A stretch of DNA of 64,000 bases from assembly GCA_028751875.1 (NCBI GenBank), contig CM054140.1:22971024-23035023 (forward strand), in the 5' to 3' direction. Positions 22,757-34,985 of the stretch are shown here, in pieces. The notes below the pieces were generated by a model. It was not told the DNA's origin and ran no database searches. It worked only from the letters and a program-made list of their open reading frames with translations. Both the position numbers and the translations under genes were made by a program. This stretch comes from Rapana venosa. Its lineage: Eukaryota > Mollusca > Gastropoda > Neogastropoda > Muricidae. Position 1 is the first letter of the stretch, and the number at the start of each line of letters is the position of its first letter.

Positions 22757-25700
22757 GTGAGCAGTGAAATTGAAGTTATATTTGGATAATTAATTATGAA
22801 TTGCCTCTGACTAGCGCCATCTTTGGTCTGGTTTTAGGCTGCAGGATTTGTCTGGCAATAATTTTATAAAATTTGTTCCCGTCTGAATTTCGAATAGTCC
22901 TTTCGTTTTCAGGAGTCTAAATAGGCCTGTGTATAAATATATGCATACTGATAGCTTTCTAGTAGTGTGTGGTGGTTTGTTTGGGGGGTGGGGGCGTCAT
23001 CAGTCAGACACTGCTCTGGACCCGAGCAGAATTCAAACTAGGCTAATAGTAATACTACTTGGACCATACCATAACCAACTTTGCCACCATTTGATCATGA
23101 TTTTGTTACAACTTACAGGATACAAAGTTACCTCAGTAGGCTAGAATAAAGAAAAGTGACTGCAGGAAAAGTTTTGTTTTTATGTGGTAACTAAATGTAC
23201 TGTGAAATTTTTTTTAATAGGTATTTCTTGTTTAACAAAAATCAAAATCAAATGATCTCTTCAGCACCCTTGCAGAAAATATGATTAATGTTTGTGTTTA
23301 ACATAAGTCCGATCATTATATCAGTTTGTAGGAACAGTGAACACTTTCTGACTGTCACTTTGTGGTTCTAGAAACTTCTTGTTCTAACTTAGGACACAAA
23401 TTGCATTGACTGGTTGCCCAATTGGTAGGTAGTGGCACTGGCAGCCAAAATTTTTTTATGCAGTTAATAGAGTTATGGCTTATATTTTTGCTTTAGAAAT
23501 AAAGATTTTATTAAAAGAAACATAATATAAAAAAAGGTGATATCTTAGTTTTCAAGATAAGGCCTTTTGAAGTTTGACACTACTCAAAAGCTATTGGCCA
23601 ACTTTGACAGATCTATGTTTCTTTCAAATAGCATGGTACACCCTTAAACAAGTTAAAGTTAAATCATCACAGTCTCTCTTTTACTTATTAGTATATTACA
23701 CAGAATATGGAAACAAAAATTAAAAAGAATCTGATCAGTAGAAAAAAAAATGAAGTGCCAAAATTGAAAACCTATTTCTAAATTTGGAAAAAGTTCACTA
23801 TGTACCATGTTTGGGACCCATCAGTGTCAAGATTTTTCAATCATTTCTCTTGAAATTGGTTGAAGGTATTAATACAGACTATATATATCCTATTTTTAGC
23901 AGCTACTTTGCCTCAAAGTTGGAGAAAAGGCCAAAATGACCAGTTCCCGAAGGCACATTTCAGAAAAATTACAAAAATAGTCGTAACTTCTGAATGAATG
24001 AACCAAGTTACTTCAAATTTGGAGAGAATATTGTTTATATTGTATTCTATAAGTTGGCATTTGATTAAAAATATTCTAAATGGGAAGAAAAAATGATTTA
24101 CATTGTTATGCAACCATAATTTATGATGAAAATGATGTGACCTGATAGGAACCTGCAACAATACTGGACCACATGCAATCAAAATTGGTTTGTGATAAAA
24201 AGACTTTGTTGGAATTGATTTTCCTGCAAAATGAGATTATTCTTGGGCATCATAGGTGCATGCATATGTGCGTGTGCGTGCATTTATTTATTTAATGTAA
24301 TTTATTTTTTAAATTCTTTTATATTGAGGATAATGGAATAAGCACTTATGTGCTTTTTTACATCCAGTCCCCGTGTGTATGCAGTTTTGTAAATTCTGTC
24401 ATCTGTTCCCACCGGCACACAATGGCCTACTCTTACGAAAAGCGGAACAGGATTTAACGTGTGTGCAAGATGTTCTGTGTGCATTTGCACAAGGGGCCTT
24501 GGTTTATGTCTCATCCGAAGGACTTTTGGGGAGGGTGGAGGCTCCAGGGGAAAATATCTCCTTGCACGGGGATCGAACCTGGGTCGTCACCAACCCCCAG
24601 CTGGCTGATACGCAACAATAACGAAAATAACTAAAACAAAAACCAGAGAAGTCCATTGATGCTGAAGTTAAACCAATCTTCTTGGAACATTGCCCCACAC
24701 CTTCATTCACAATGTGGACTTCAGTCTGCTTCAGAAAGTGTTGACAGATTGTCTTTCTGTCAGTCTGCTTCAGAAAGTGTTGACAGATTGTCTTTCTGCT
24801 GCTCTTGCACTGCTCTCAATCATATTCTTTAATCTGTGTTCTGGGACACCACCACAGAATTTATCAAAAACTTTTCAGTTTCAGCTCATTTTTCCATCCT
24901 CTTGTTTCAGAAGCTGCATCTGTAGCATAAGTGATTTTTTTTTCCTTGCACCTCACCCTAGGGCAAAGAATGCTTTTTTTCAGATCAGCATTAGTATCAT
25001 CCTCTGAAATGTTACAAATAATACATAAATAAATAAATGCAGTATGAGTTTGTGAACCGATTCAGCGATTGACAAAGTGATTGTGTGTGTGTTCAATATT
25101 TTTACTTTATTCTTTTAATATGAGGATAATGGAATGTAAGCACTCATGTTCTTAAAACAAAAATTTTTTTTTTAACATCGTCACCATGTGTATGCAGTTT
25201 TGTCAAATTTGTTAAGTGTGTGTGAACAGTCTGCTGACTACTGAGTCTACTATAGATAGAGAATGAATATTTTGAGGTTTTGCTTGTTTTAGTTTTCTTT
25301 ATTTAAATGAACTGTCATTCTTTTATGTGTATCATAATACAAATACGAAGCAATCAATAGAGATCTATATGGCATCAGTCTGAACTGTGCGCAGTCAGTA
25401 CTTATGACTAACACTCTTTAGTCTAAGGGCTAAAAACTAATTTTTGAGTGTTTTAATCACACACAAGCACACACGCACACACACGTGCGCGTTCGTACTT
25501 ACACACACATTCCCATTGGATCAGCCGAGTGCAGCAGACGACTTTTCCAAAATTACAGCGCGCCACTTCCGGTAGAAAAACAAAAACAAACTAAATGCGA
25601 TCAGACCTGTGTAAAAACAATAAAGATAAGTACTAAAGGTAGTATTCTAGCCATTGCAATGCATTCCGAACTGCATACTTATAAAGAAATAACTTTATTT

Positions 25701-28700
25701 TGATCAAATTGATCAAGTCCTTGACTCACTGTTCAATTCAACCCGCTGTTGTTAACTTGGCAAAATGTTCGCACACTTCGAATCAAAATAGTTCTAAACA
25801 AAATAATCATAAAATCAACATCAAACTACTTAGATTTGACGTAGAAATGACTTAGTAATCGATTGTTAAAGTCTATAATGGATTACTTATCGAGTAGTGG
25901 CAGCAGTTTTGTCAAATTCACATCGGTTTCAACATTGCTCAAAGCCATAGCTGAAGTTTGCTCTGTGTAGAAATGGCCAATCAGAGGTGTTAAATAAAGC
26001 CAGGGGGCCTTCTCCCTGAGCCTCCTTTTGCCTAAAGGTGGTTGTCTTCTTTTAGCTGATTGGCTAAGCTTTCGATTGCTTCCCTGTAAGCTTGGTAATG
26101 TTCAAAGAACGATAACAAAGTATCTATTTGAAATTTTTTAATGCTTTGTTCGGTGACATAATTTTTATCGCATTAAGGTTGTAACCCATGAAAATAAAGT
26201 ATTAACTTTCAGCTTTCTATTTTTTATCATTAATAATGTTTTGGTGGTTGTAAGAGTGAGCCCTCACGGTATTTCTACAACACTGAAATTTCACTGATTG
26301 TGGAGAAATGCCAATTTTTTGCCGTTTTTCGTGATTTTTGGCTTAGCGCTACATATTCACATATGCATAAAAGTATTAAAACTCATTAATGATGCAGTAG
26401 AAGTCGAGTTATAAGCGTTTGAAAACGGTAACTGAATCATATTTTCCTAGGGTGCGTGGTAGAGTTGCGCAGTGCTGCCGCTACCTAAATTTGGTCTATG
26501 GCAGACCATGATTAAATACTTTCGTTTGTTACTAGGATCATTATTATGCTGTTTAGTGTTGTAAAACATTTTCCTGTTGAGAAGAAAGAAATATTAAAAA
26601 AAAAAATTATCCCTTGCAGTATGTACTTTTATCTATGCTGCTAAATAGTGGGAGGCTTGCAAAGATGAGCATGGAAGATGATTTTGTTGGTGGCTTTTTT
26701 TTCCCTACTTGACATTGACAACAAAAAATCTACCTGTTTACATTAAAAAAAAAAAAAATCAAGATGGCCAGTTGAGGCCATGCTTAGCGGGTATAGTGAT
26801 AAGCACCATGGTGTGCCACATTTGAACACTGGAAGAAGAATCATTCTAGCATGTGTGTGGAAGCCTGGGGAGAGTTAATACAAGCTGAGGCATTGGGACA
26901 TCCCTGCGCATCAGCTGGCTGCTTATAATTTTTAGCAGCTACACAAAATAAAAAGTTCCCACAAGCGAGTGCTGTGGGCTCATTGGAAAGATGGGGACTA
27001 CACAGTCAAGCTTCTCCACTTTATGGATGTGAGTTTGAGATTGCTGCTCAAATTACTTGACCAATGCTGCAGGTGTCTGCTGTGTCTCTCGGGTCCAGTT
27101 GACGGCGGGATATAATAGTAACTGTAGTGTAAGCGTAGAGAGTACTTAACCCTTTCAAGTAGTCTCAAAGCACATTTACTTCCATAGCAGTTATTATTGC
27201 ATCATCATTATCATTGATCATCATGCAATAATTAAAAAAATTGCCTATGATTTGGTGGCCCCAGTTACTCTGGTTTAATGGTATTCTCCAATTCAATTTC
27301 CTCATTTTTAATGCATGAAAGGAGTTTGTGTCAAACCGACTCAATCTGGCTCTGTAACTGAGCTAATAATGTTGTTTGTAGGGGGCATAGTAGGTAGTGT
27401 CCTGGGTATGTTAGCTCAGAACAGGCACCACTGAACACAAAGTAACCTAGCAGCAGTGCAGGGCCCTTCTGGTTGGTGGCCCTTTGGTGGCATGACATTG
27501 ATGAGCTGCCTGTGGATTTTCCTTGTAATTGCCCTTCATGGAATGATTAAAGTATTTTTGACTTGACTTTCGACTATGAGGTTGCAATATAACATATCTG
27601 GGTATGGTTGGCTTTTGCTGAGAGATTGAGGTGAGCAGCATAGGTAAGTTTCCTCAGTGGGACAGCCTCAGGAATCAGTTTAAAAGTCAAGTCTCAAATT
27701 TACTGAAGAATTAGTGGACTTCTTTTGTGCCAGCATGCCTTTTGAAAAATCACATTGTTAGAAAAAGATTCAAGATGTGGCACTACCATTGTATACAATC
27801 AGTTAACACTAGGGAAGCAACTCCTTGCTAAGGGGAATGCCTAATGGTTGGGGTTGATCTAATGGCATAAGTTGTTTATATTTGATTGAACTTTGTATAC
27901 CATTAAACAAAAACCAACTCAACTGTGCTGTAGCTAGGCATACAGTACATCATCTTGTGATGTCAAGACTGCTGTAGCCATAGCTACAGTACACTTCCAA
28001 TAAGTTAATTAATATGAAGTAATTCTGTGCATATTATTTGATCATGGCGGGAAAAATACTGTTGCAGAAATTGAGCGGCTGGAAAAAGGAGATGACAGAA
28101 AAGACAGCCGATCAATTGCATTCATAGATGTTCATCCCAACCAACCACAGAATGCTGGACTCAGAGTCAGAATACCAATTCAGGAATTTCCCAGGGTAAT
28201 GTCACTGTCAAATCTGTTTTAAGTTACAAGTTTAAATATTTGAGTTATGTGGATAGTTTAATTGATTCCTTTAGTTTAACTGGCTGGGAAATTTTTCCCT
28301 AAAGCTGAAGGGTGTTAAAAGAAGGAAGATCTGGACTAAAATCAATTGTAATAGAGATAAAACTACATGTCTTTTAAAAGGAGAGTGTAATATATGAATG
28401 GCATTTATCAAGAAATTTTTTTTTTAAAGTTCAGTTTAAATATTTTAGTGTATTTGTCCCTGCTTCTGCCACTGTGCTGATGTGTGATACCTTTCTTTTT
28501 TGGGGGGGGGGGGGGTTCTACTTTTCAAATTCCTGAAAAGTCATGCAGGAAGTTGAAGGTTTTATGATGTAAATCTGTATCAACTTGAAAATGAGATCCA
28601 GATTGAAAAGGCTGCTAAGGAGGGAAGATGAGTTAGAGTATGTGCATTGTGCCATTTATTGTGTGTTAATTGATCTCTTTGATCTGTTGATAATTGCCTT

Positions 28701-31700
28701 TTTGTTGTTGAGAAATGTCTGAAGGTGTGTTTGTCTTTTATTCACAGTTCAACTTTGTTGGAAAACTGCTGGGTCCAAAAGGAAACACACTGAAGCGTCT
28801 GCAAGAAGAAACGGGCTGCAAAATGGCGATCTTGGGAAAAGGGTCCATGAGAGACAAAGCAAAGGTTAGTTGTTTTACTCATTTGTGTTCAGTAGGTTTG
28901 TTGTACCATGTAGGAAATAAAATTTTAGCACCACACTTCTTTTGGTAACTTAAATTTGTTTTTTCTGCAGGTAGGATTTCATGTAGGTTTTCTTTTCTCC
29001 TTATGCTTTTTGTATTGATGAAAAGTTATAGACCTTATCTTTTTAGCCCAGAATAATAATAATAATGTATGGAATTTATATAGCGCTGAATCTTGTAAAG
29101 CAACAAATCAAAGCGCTCAAATACTGATCAGTTATTATTTTAATTTAATTAATTAATTTTTTATATTATGTTATGCATAGCTTTATGTTTACAAATTTTT
29201 AAATAGTTGGGCAGCCTTCTGTTTTTGATTTTCCTGTTTTATATTGTACTAATGTCTGTTATTGGAGATTGAACTACATGAAAACATAATATATTTCTTT
29301 TCACATGATTGTAATTCTCGATGTGAAAGTAGTATTGTATAGACTGAAAGATTGAAGTGCCTAAACTTTTATTTTCAGGAAGAAGAAATGCGGAAAGAAG
29401 GAGGAAAAAAGTATGCTCACCTGAATGATGAATTGCATGTGTACGTTGAGGCCCAAGCAGAAATGACAGATGCCTACAGAAGATTAGCACATGCAGTATC
29501 GGAGCTAAAGAAATTCTTGGTCCCCGTAAGTAACATCATTTTGTAGTTAAAACTTGTTTTGAAAGAAGGTGCATGTTTTTGTTTTTATTTGTAAGGTTAT
29601 GTGGCTAGGTGGTACATGTATACTCATGTCGTACTTTGTGAAAAACTTGGGACAGGAATAAAGAATGATAAATCATTTCAATGCTGGATAGTGTCATTGT
29701 ACTTGTATATTGTAGCTGTATTGCATATGTAATTGTTAATTTTTCTTGCTTCAGTTTTATTTCCAAATATGGTAGTATTGGTTTTCTATATAAGACTAAA
29801 GAATTAAAAACAGTTACAGGGAAGCAACTCGATGTGAAAGGAAATAAATGATCTAACGCCACGAGTAGTTTTCGTTTGACTGCATTTCAGTTTGTTTTTT
29901 TTTAAAAAGAAAAAAAGGAAAACGTTAAAGCGAGAGCTATGGCACATCGTTTTGTGACATTAAGACTACCATAGCTCTTGCTCCAGTCAGTCAACATCTT
30001 TTTCTCCTTCCCTTCCCTGTGAGATCTAGATTTTCCTCTGTCTTTTTCCTTCATCTTTATTGATTTATTCATTTTATTTTATGTGTTGAATCATGTGATT
30101 TGAGTAAGTGAATGATTCTGCAGGATGCCAACGATGATATCCGTCAGCAGCAGATGCAGGAAATGATGTACCTTGGTGGGGAAGGTGGCCGTGGAGGCAG
30201 AGGTGGATTCCGTGGTGGCCGGGGTGGACCAGCTGGCCGGTATGTGAACACGTTGGATGATGTGGAAACAGGAGAAAGCCAGTGACTTTTTGAATAAAGG
30301 CACAAGATTTAAACCGGTGATTCTGTTATACCTAGTTAGGCACAGATCAAAAATAGATATAGGAGCAGTTTCTCAATCTCTTCTCACCTCCCTCCTCTGC
30401 TATTCTATGGTTTTATTTACCTAATAATTAGGTGAATGGTGTCCTAAAGAGTAATGGTATTGAAAAGAGTTTCTGGCTTGAAGATGTGTAAAAACCGACA
30501 GCTCTTTGTGCCAGTAAGAATGGATGCACACCCCCCCCCCAAAAAAAATGTGCAGGGAAACTGGTGCAATGTATAGACATCATCCCTGAAGTTGGAATGT
30601 GACTACCTTCATGGTGGGCAAAAACTGTTGTATACACAAAAATCTCACTATTGGGGAATCTCAAGAGTTCTAGCTGAGGAACAAAAAAAACCCCAAACAA
30701 CTGAAAATGTTGAATGAATTGAAATGTTTGAATGGTTGCTGATGGTATAAAATTGTGCCGTGATAATTTGAAAGCCCAGTCATGCCTTTATGAAATAAAA
30801 AGCATATTTTTTATAGAAGTAAGCTTATATAAATGATAAGTGAGATGCATAGTTCAAGCCAAGCCATAATTGACTTCAAATGTTTGTTGACAGAGGCGGG
30901 CCAGCTCCCCCTGTTCGGGGATCTCGTGGTGGCGCCGTTCCCCCACGAGGAGCTCCTTCCCGCGGTGGTGCAGCTCCTATGCGTGGTGGAGCATCCAGGG
31001 GCCGAGGTGGCGGAGGTGCCCCCCCACCAGTTCAAGCATCCAGCTATGATGATTATGACTACAATGGTGCTGGTTATGGCAGCTCAAGCGTAAGAGATTT
31101 TTAAAAACAATTTTGTGGTTGTTTTTTTTCCTCTACCAGTCTACTCGTGTCTGTTCATCTTAATCCCTTGATTAATACTGTAGTTTTTATACTGGTTAGG
31201 GTTTTATATAGAAAACTTGTTGACTGTCTAGGTTTGTGAAGCTGCGGGAGTGAAAGGATTTTTGGACTGAGCACTTAAGTGAAAGTGTTGACACATTTAG
31301 AGAGAGAACAGTACTGGGATTTCTCAGAACCGATGAGCTGCGAAAGGGTTGAAATGACTAGATACTGTGATTTCTCAAAACTAATGTACAGGATTACCTA
31401 TAACCATATTGCATGTTTTGGTGGAGCAAATGCAGAGATTTTGCAAAGTACTACACAGATGTTCCTTTGGTCTTGAGAACTTAACAAGAACAGTAGAATC
31501 GTTTTTTAAATTATTTGTTCTATCTTTACTGATTCATTTCTGACAACAAAATGTTTGATGATGAACAGATCTTCATTGCTGCTACCTATCTTGAGTGGAG
31601 GAACTTTCTTTTTCATTCCAGTATTTGCTCAGCTGTTCCCCCTTCATTTTTTGGTTTTTAGGGAGTGAAACTTCTGAATTGGAAACGTTTTTGTATGTTA

Positions 31701-34700
31701 TATCCAAATGATTAGAAAATTCTTGTGTTGAGAATTGATATGTTGTAGTATAAGGAACATGCACACGTACATATGCATACTTGAGCATGAACATGCATAT
31801 ACATATATGAACACGCATGCAAATGTGCATGTGTTCATCACACTCGGTCATGTTCATGGTGAGGCATGTGTTTGTGCATGCATGGGTATATGCACACTCA
31901 TACATGCACAAAATGCGCGCACACACACACACACACACACACCCTGTGTTCACACATGCATGTGTTCTTGCATGCATATACGTGTGTGTGCACAAAGACG
32001 CATTGACTGGTGTATAAGATATAACTGAAATCCACTTTACCAACCGCAAATAATTTGTGTAACCATATTTTCAGCGTGGAGGTGGCAGCAGTGCAGCGTA
32101 CGATGATGGTTATGACCGCAGAGGATATGGAGAATCCACCTATGGGACTGAACAGAGGTAGATGGCAGAAAGAATTTTGTCTTGGCAATATGAAAGTACA
32201 CTTTGTGTGTTCCTGTGAATGTGTGTGTTTTATATTTTTACATGATTTGGAGGGGATATAAAAAACAAACTGAGCAGAGTTGTTGGTATAGCTAGGATTA
32301 GTATTTGTGTAACCTTCTGGTACTGTTTTGGGCTAACGGAATTTACATTTTCCAAAATGAAGGTAATTCCATCATTTTGAAATGCTGTGTATCATAAATA
32401 AGGGCTAGGGTTAAAAATCTAATAATTTTACCCATTGATTTGAGTTATGTAAAAATTGTGTTTTGAAAGAAAAGCACAAAGGCAGAGAGGGGGGAAAACT
32501 GTGCCACATCTAATATTTAGTACAACAGGAATCGGTATTGGTTGCCGCCAGTAACTCTTTTAAAGGGTTATATTCTGTTATTAGCAGTTTAAAGATCATT
32601 GGGTAAGGTGTGTTGTGTTTTCCAGTGATGGACAGTACTACGGGAGCAGCGCGTATGGCAGTGGGGCTCAGAGCTCAGCCGCCAGTTATGATGACTATGG
32701 CAGCTATGGGGATTATGGTAAGCAGTTATATTTTCAGTTGCACTTTTAAAATTTCAGATATAGAATGTAGTGGAAGTGGAGTTGGCCAAACAGAACTGTG
32801 TGCAGATTATACAGTGTCTGAGTGTAGTTCAGGTCTCTGTGTTTTACAGTAGTCCTGGCTGCCCCTCACTTCTGTTGGGCCATAGAGAAAATGCAGGACC
32901 ATAGTGCTGATAAAGACCGTCTTTTGTCTACATCAGTCTCCAGTCCCTGGAACATGTTTTCACTGCTGTTTTATCCTTTGCTAGGCACAGCATAATCATT
33001 TGTTCACTTCCTGCAGGGCAGGCAAAATGGAGGCGAATGCCCTGTGAGTGGGGGTGTGTATTAAACATGCAATAACTTCATGGATTTGATGAAATAAAAG
33101 CAGCAAGATGCTGAAATAAACTACTATTTCCCATCCTGTTTCGGGGTGGGTTTTTTTTTTTTATATGCATATACACACAAGGTCATTGATTGGTTTGTAT
33201 GTGTCACAGCAAGTGTTGCAATAACATTAGAATTCATGCAAAGATTTTTATAAAAATAAATAGTAAAACCTTGAGACACTATTACAGAAAAATTATTTTC
33301 TACCTACAGTTTTTTGGTTTTTTTTTTTTTATAAAAAGGAATAATAATGCATGAACACATAAAGCATTCTGATGGTTGCCATTGTGTTTGCTGACAATTG
33401 CGACACATGTTAACTTTATGGTTTGAGCCACTGTTGTGTCAAATACCCAAATAACAACCAAAATATATCAAGTTGTGAACCATTGCCATACGCCAAATCT
33501 GCGATAATTTCCCCAATTCTTTGAGTAGAATTAAAAACGTGCAGTTGCCGTGTTGGATTTGATGATTGAGTTGCGCCTCTAACTTCATTCTTTTTGTCAA
33601 ACTTGTCTCCAGTCAACAAAAGTCAGAAGTGCTCATATTGCTAGGATCGCTTACATAGATATTTGAGCCTGGATACACATCTCACAGCATGATTTTTTTT
33701 TAGCATGAAATCCATATAAACTATCATAAATGTACAGATGGTGTCCATTTTGCAGTCTCTCCCCCCCCTCCCCCCTAAAAAAACCCCCCAAATTTCCCAC
33801 AAATTCACTCTGATTGCGCCATTTTTAAAATCCACATGAACGTCTCTTTGGCAGTCTCCTATTTTCATAAAATTTGAAGCAAGATTGGTGGATTGAATCG
33901 TATGAACGCTCTGAAGTGCCAGTCGTGTTGTCAGGCACTTTGAGCTGTTTTGCCCATGATGGGGCCCGGGCACTTTTGGATGCTGTGCCCACTGACAGAA
34001 TTGATGGAAGTGGAGTTGGCCAAACAGAACTGTGTGCAGATTATACAATGTCTGAGTGTAGTTCAGGTCTCTGTGTTTTACAGTGGTCCTGGCTGCCCCT
34101 CACTTCTGTTGGGCCATAGAGAAAATGCAGGACCATAGTGCTGATAAAGACTGTCTTTTGTCTACATCAGTCTCCAGTCCCTGGAACATGTTTCTTTATG
34201 TGGCTTTTGTGTTCTGCTTTTAGAGAAACAAAGCCTCCCCATCAGTAGATAAATCTCTGTTGTGTGTGATGTGAAAAGTGGGCTTGTATGTATGTATATT
34301 GTACCATCTGTCACTTTGTGCTGGACAATAGTGTCTGGTTAAACTTCATAAGGATCTCATCACAAATCCTCGACATGTATTACAGTGGATGTAGTTGCAG
34401 AGCCAGATCTCGTGAAATGTATTGCATTTTATTTGCTTATGGAAATCTGTAGCAGTGATGGTAGTTGATCTCCCCCTTTTTGTTGTTTTTGGTTGTTAAG
34501 TTTGTTTTTTGTGTAGAAAAATATGTGAAATCCACATAAAACATGGACATCCTAAAGCAAGGACAATTTTAAGCAGTAAACAGGCAGTGGGGTTGATAAT
34601 GCTTACCCATGCTGACTCTGTGAGCAGGTGATGGCTATGGCAGTGGTGCAGGTCCCATGAAGTCATCAAGCCGGGGCGGAGCTAAGCCAAGGTCTCATCC

Positions 34701-34728
34701 GTATGGGGGGAGTCGCGCTGCCTACTGA
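22666..34728 (+). CDS. KHDRBS: KHDRBS/Sam68-like STAR-family RNA-binding protein, nine coding exons
   Basis: Complete gene: exons 22666-22756, 28068-28195, 28748-28864, 29379-29525, 30124-30239, 30894-31089, 32075-32157, 32626-32717 and 34628-34728. All introns are GT-AG, phases match throughout, and the CDS is 1071 nt (356 aa), close to vertebrate KHDRBS2/3. The order is QUA1 dimerisation helix (about 5-37), KH domain (about 55-150, GxxG loop GPKG), a QUA2-like segment ([14 protein letters not shown]), an RGG/proline-rich region (about 180-250), a Tyr/Gly-rich region and a C-terminal tail ending [11 protein letters not shown]. That tail resembles the Sam68 nuclear-localisation end (HPYGRY). 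The family binds U/A-rich RNA as dimers in the nucleus, regulates alternative splicing, and is controlled by Tyr phosphorylation and Arg methylation; the RG and Tyr content here fits. Whether it is the single-copy orthologue of KHDRBS1-3 cannot be told from one locus. Confidence 0.95.
24300..24615 (-). mobile_element. SINE-A, near full-length, in KHDRBS intron 1
   Basis: On the minus strand: a tRNA-like head with B box GGTTCGATCCCCG, core TCCTTCGGATGAGACATAAA, GAGTAGGCCATTGTGTGCCG, and end AAGCACATAAGTGCTTATTC. The closest relative in the window is the copy at 21930. Confidence 0.85.
25095..25215 (-). mobile_element. SINE-A 3' fragment
   Basis: The minus strand matches the last third of SINE-A (AACTGCATACACATGG, then the GTGCTTACATTCCATTATCC-like end). 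It is interrupted by an A/T tract. Confidence 0.6.
28068..28195 (+). CDS. KHDRBS: KHDRBS exon 2 (QUA1-KH)
   Basis: Residues 31-73. It begins inside the EIERLEKG end of QUA1 and runs to RIPIQEFPR, the first strand of the KH domain. Acceptor ctgttgcag, donor CCCAGG|gtaatg, exit phase 0. Confidence 0.92.
28748..28864 (+). CDS. KHDRBS: KHDRBS exon 3 (KH core)
   Basis: Residues 74-112. It carries the RNA-binding GxxG loop in [19 protein letters not shown] and the highly conserved [12 protein letters not shown]. Both ends are phase 0, so skipping it would remove the KH core without a frameshift. Confidence 0.95.
28865..29378. other. KHDRBS intron 3
   Basis: It contains an L2-type 3' tail fragment in minus orientation at about 29047-29120 (GGAATTTATATAGCGCTGAA preceded by an ATA-repeat tract). 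The rest is AT-rich with nothing recognisable. Confidence 0.6.
29379..29525 (+). CDS. KHDRBS: KHDRBS exon 4 (KH end)
   Basis: Residues 113-161 ([20 protein letters not shown] onward, ending LKKFLVP), the second half of the extended KH domain and the start of QUA2. Phase 0 at both ends. Confidence 0.95.
29929..29982 (+). other. Intronic hairpin candidate in KHDRBS intron 4
   Basis: Arms 29929-29942 (AGCGAGAGCTATGG) and 29969-29982 (CCATAGCTCTTGCT) can form 14 consecutive pairs with one G-U and a 26-nt loop. A further 7-base complement (TTGACTG at 29876 and CAGTCAA at 29988) could close an outer stem. It matches no small RNA I know. It may be a microRNA-like precursor, a splicing-relevant fold or chance. 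Confidence 0.3.
30124..30239 (+). CDS. KHDRBS: KHDRBS exon 5 (QUA2 and RGG start)
   Basis: From [20 protein letters not shown], the QUA2-like helix after the KH domain, into the first Arg/Gly repeats ([15 protein letters not shown]). RGG repeats are typical arginine-methylation and RNA-contact sites. Exit phase 2. Confidence 0.92.
30495..30690 (+). mobile_element. SINE-A2 3' part in KHDRBS intron 5
   Basis: CTCTTTGTGCCAGTAAGAAT is followed by a C run, then ATCCCTGAAGTTGGAATGTG and the CTCAAGAGTTCTAGCTGAGG tail with an A tract. It is the same tail subfamily as the copy at 41195. Confidence 0.7.
30894..31089 (+). CDS. KHDRBS: KHDRBS exon 6 (RG/Pro-rich)
   Basis: About 66 residues of R-G-G and P-rich repeats ([19 protein letters not shown] and similar), then the first Tyr/Asp-rich cluster ([17 protein letters not shown]). 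In Sam68 this region carries SH3-binding proline motifs and methylated arginines. Exit phase 0. Confidence 0.92.
31090..32074. other. KHDRBS intron 6
   Basis: AT-rich with a dispersed ATGCATGTG-rich patch (31755-31990) including a pure (CA)n run at about 31918-31942. No gene. Confidence 0.6.
32075..32157 (+). CDS. KHDRBS: KHDRBS exon 7 (Tyr/Gly-rich)
   Basis: 28 residues ([20 protein letters not shown] onward), the low-complexity Tyr-rich tail that is a tyrosine-kinase target in the family. Exit phase 2 (CAG AG|). Confidence 0.9.
32626..32717 (+). CDS. KHDRBS: KHDRBS exon 8 (Tyr/Gly-rich)
   Basis: Continues the Tyr/Ser/Gly tail ([20 protein letters not shown] onward, ending YGDY). Exit phase 1. 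Repeat F begins about 50 bases into the following intron. Confidence 0.9.
32765..32962 (+). repeat. Repeat F, copy 1 (KHDRBS intron 8)
   Basis: About 190 bp (GTGGAAGTGGAGTTGGCC to CTGGAACATGTTT) recurring at about 34002-34195 in the same intron with only a few differences. No homology to known elements was recognised. Confidence 0.85.
33120..33870. other. KHDRBS intron 8, middle part
   Basis: AT-rich, with T runs near 33150 and 33310 and a C-rich patch near 33760. No exon or repeat with other copies in the window was seen. Confidence 0.4.
34002..34195 (+). repeat. Repeat F, copy 2 (KHDRBS intron 8)
   Basis: Nearly identical to the copy at 32765. Upstream sequence (33900-34001, with GGGGCCCGGGCACTTTTGG) is not shared, so copy 1 is shorter at the 5' side. 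The two lie about 1.2 kb apart in direct orientation. Confidence 0.85.
34628..34728 (+). CDS. KHDRBS: KHDRBS exon 9 (C-terminus and stop)
   Basis: 33 residues ending in a basic, proline-containing tail with [11 protein letters not shown] and TGA at 34726-34728. The position and composition match the Sam68 C-terminal nuclear localisation signal. Confidence 0.92.
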
Positions 34729-34985
34729 ACAGTTGGCCATTGTCTCCTAGACTGCACTATGAACTCTGTGGAATAGTGTCCACATCATTGGCCGTGTCAT
34801 CCCTGCACCTTTCAGTCATTGGCTTCATTGTGCCAGGTACGGGACTTTCCCTGTGCCTGGATCCATGTTTTATCTCGTTTTTTTTGTACATACATTAAAA
34901 AAAGGGAAAAAACTGTTAAAAAAAGAACAAGAAGGAAAATATGATTTTAATGAATAAAATTTAAGTCTAAACAGTAAATGAAAAA
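34729..34985 (+). terminator. KHDRBS: KHDRBS proximal 3'UTR with poly(A) signal
   Basis: Starts after the TGA. AATAAA lies at 34953-34958 (context TGAATAAAATTTAAG). Further AATAAA-like hexamers downstream make longer UTR forms possible. Confidence 0.55.

Larger units (their letters stand above)
22757..28067. other. KHDRBS intron 1 (5.3 kb)
   Basis: It holds SINE-A fragments (24300-24615, 25095-25215), a 39-bp tandem duplication at about 24720-24798 (TTCAGAAAGTGTTGACAGAT twice) and a promoter-like patch at about 25555-26100. That patch has an ETS motif ACTTCCGGT at 25565 and CCAAT/ATTGG motifs near 25980 and 26060. No other exon is supported. Confidence 0.6.

Noticed and set aside
31582..32049. 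155-codon minus-strand frame rich in Cys, His and Thr
   Set aside because: It covers CA-repeat and ATGCATG-rich low-complexity DNA in a KHDRBS intron and overlaps no splice-supported exon.
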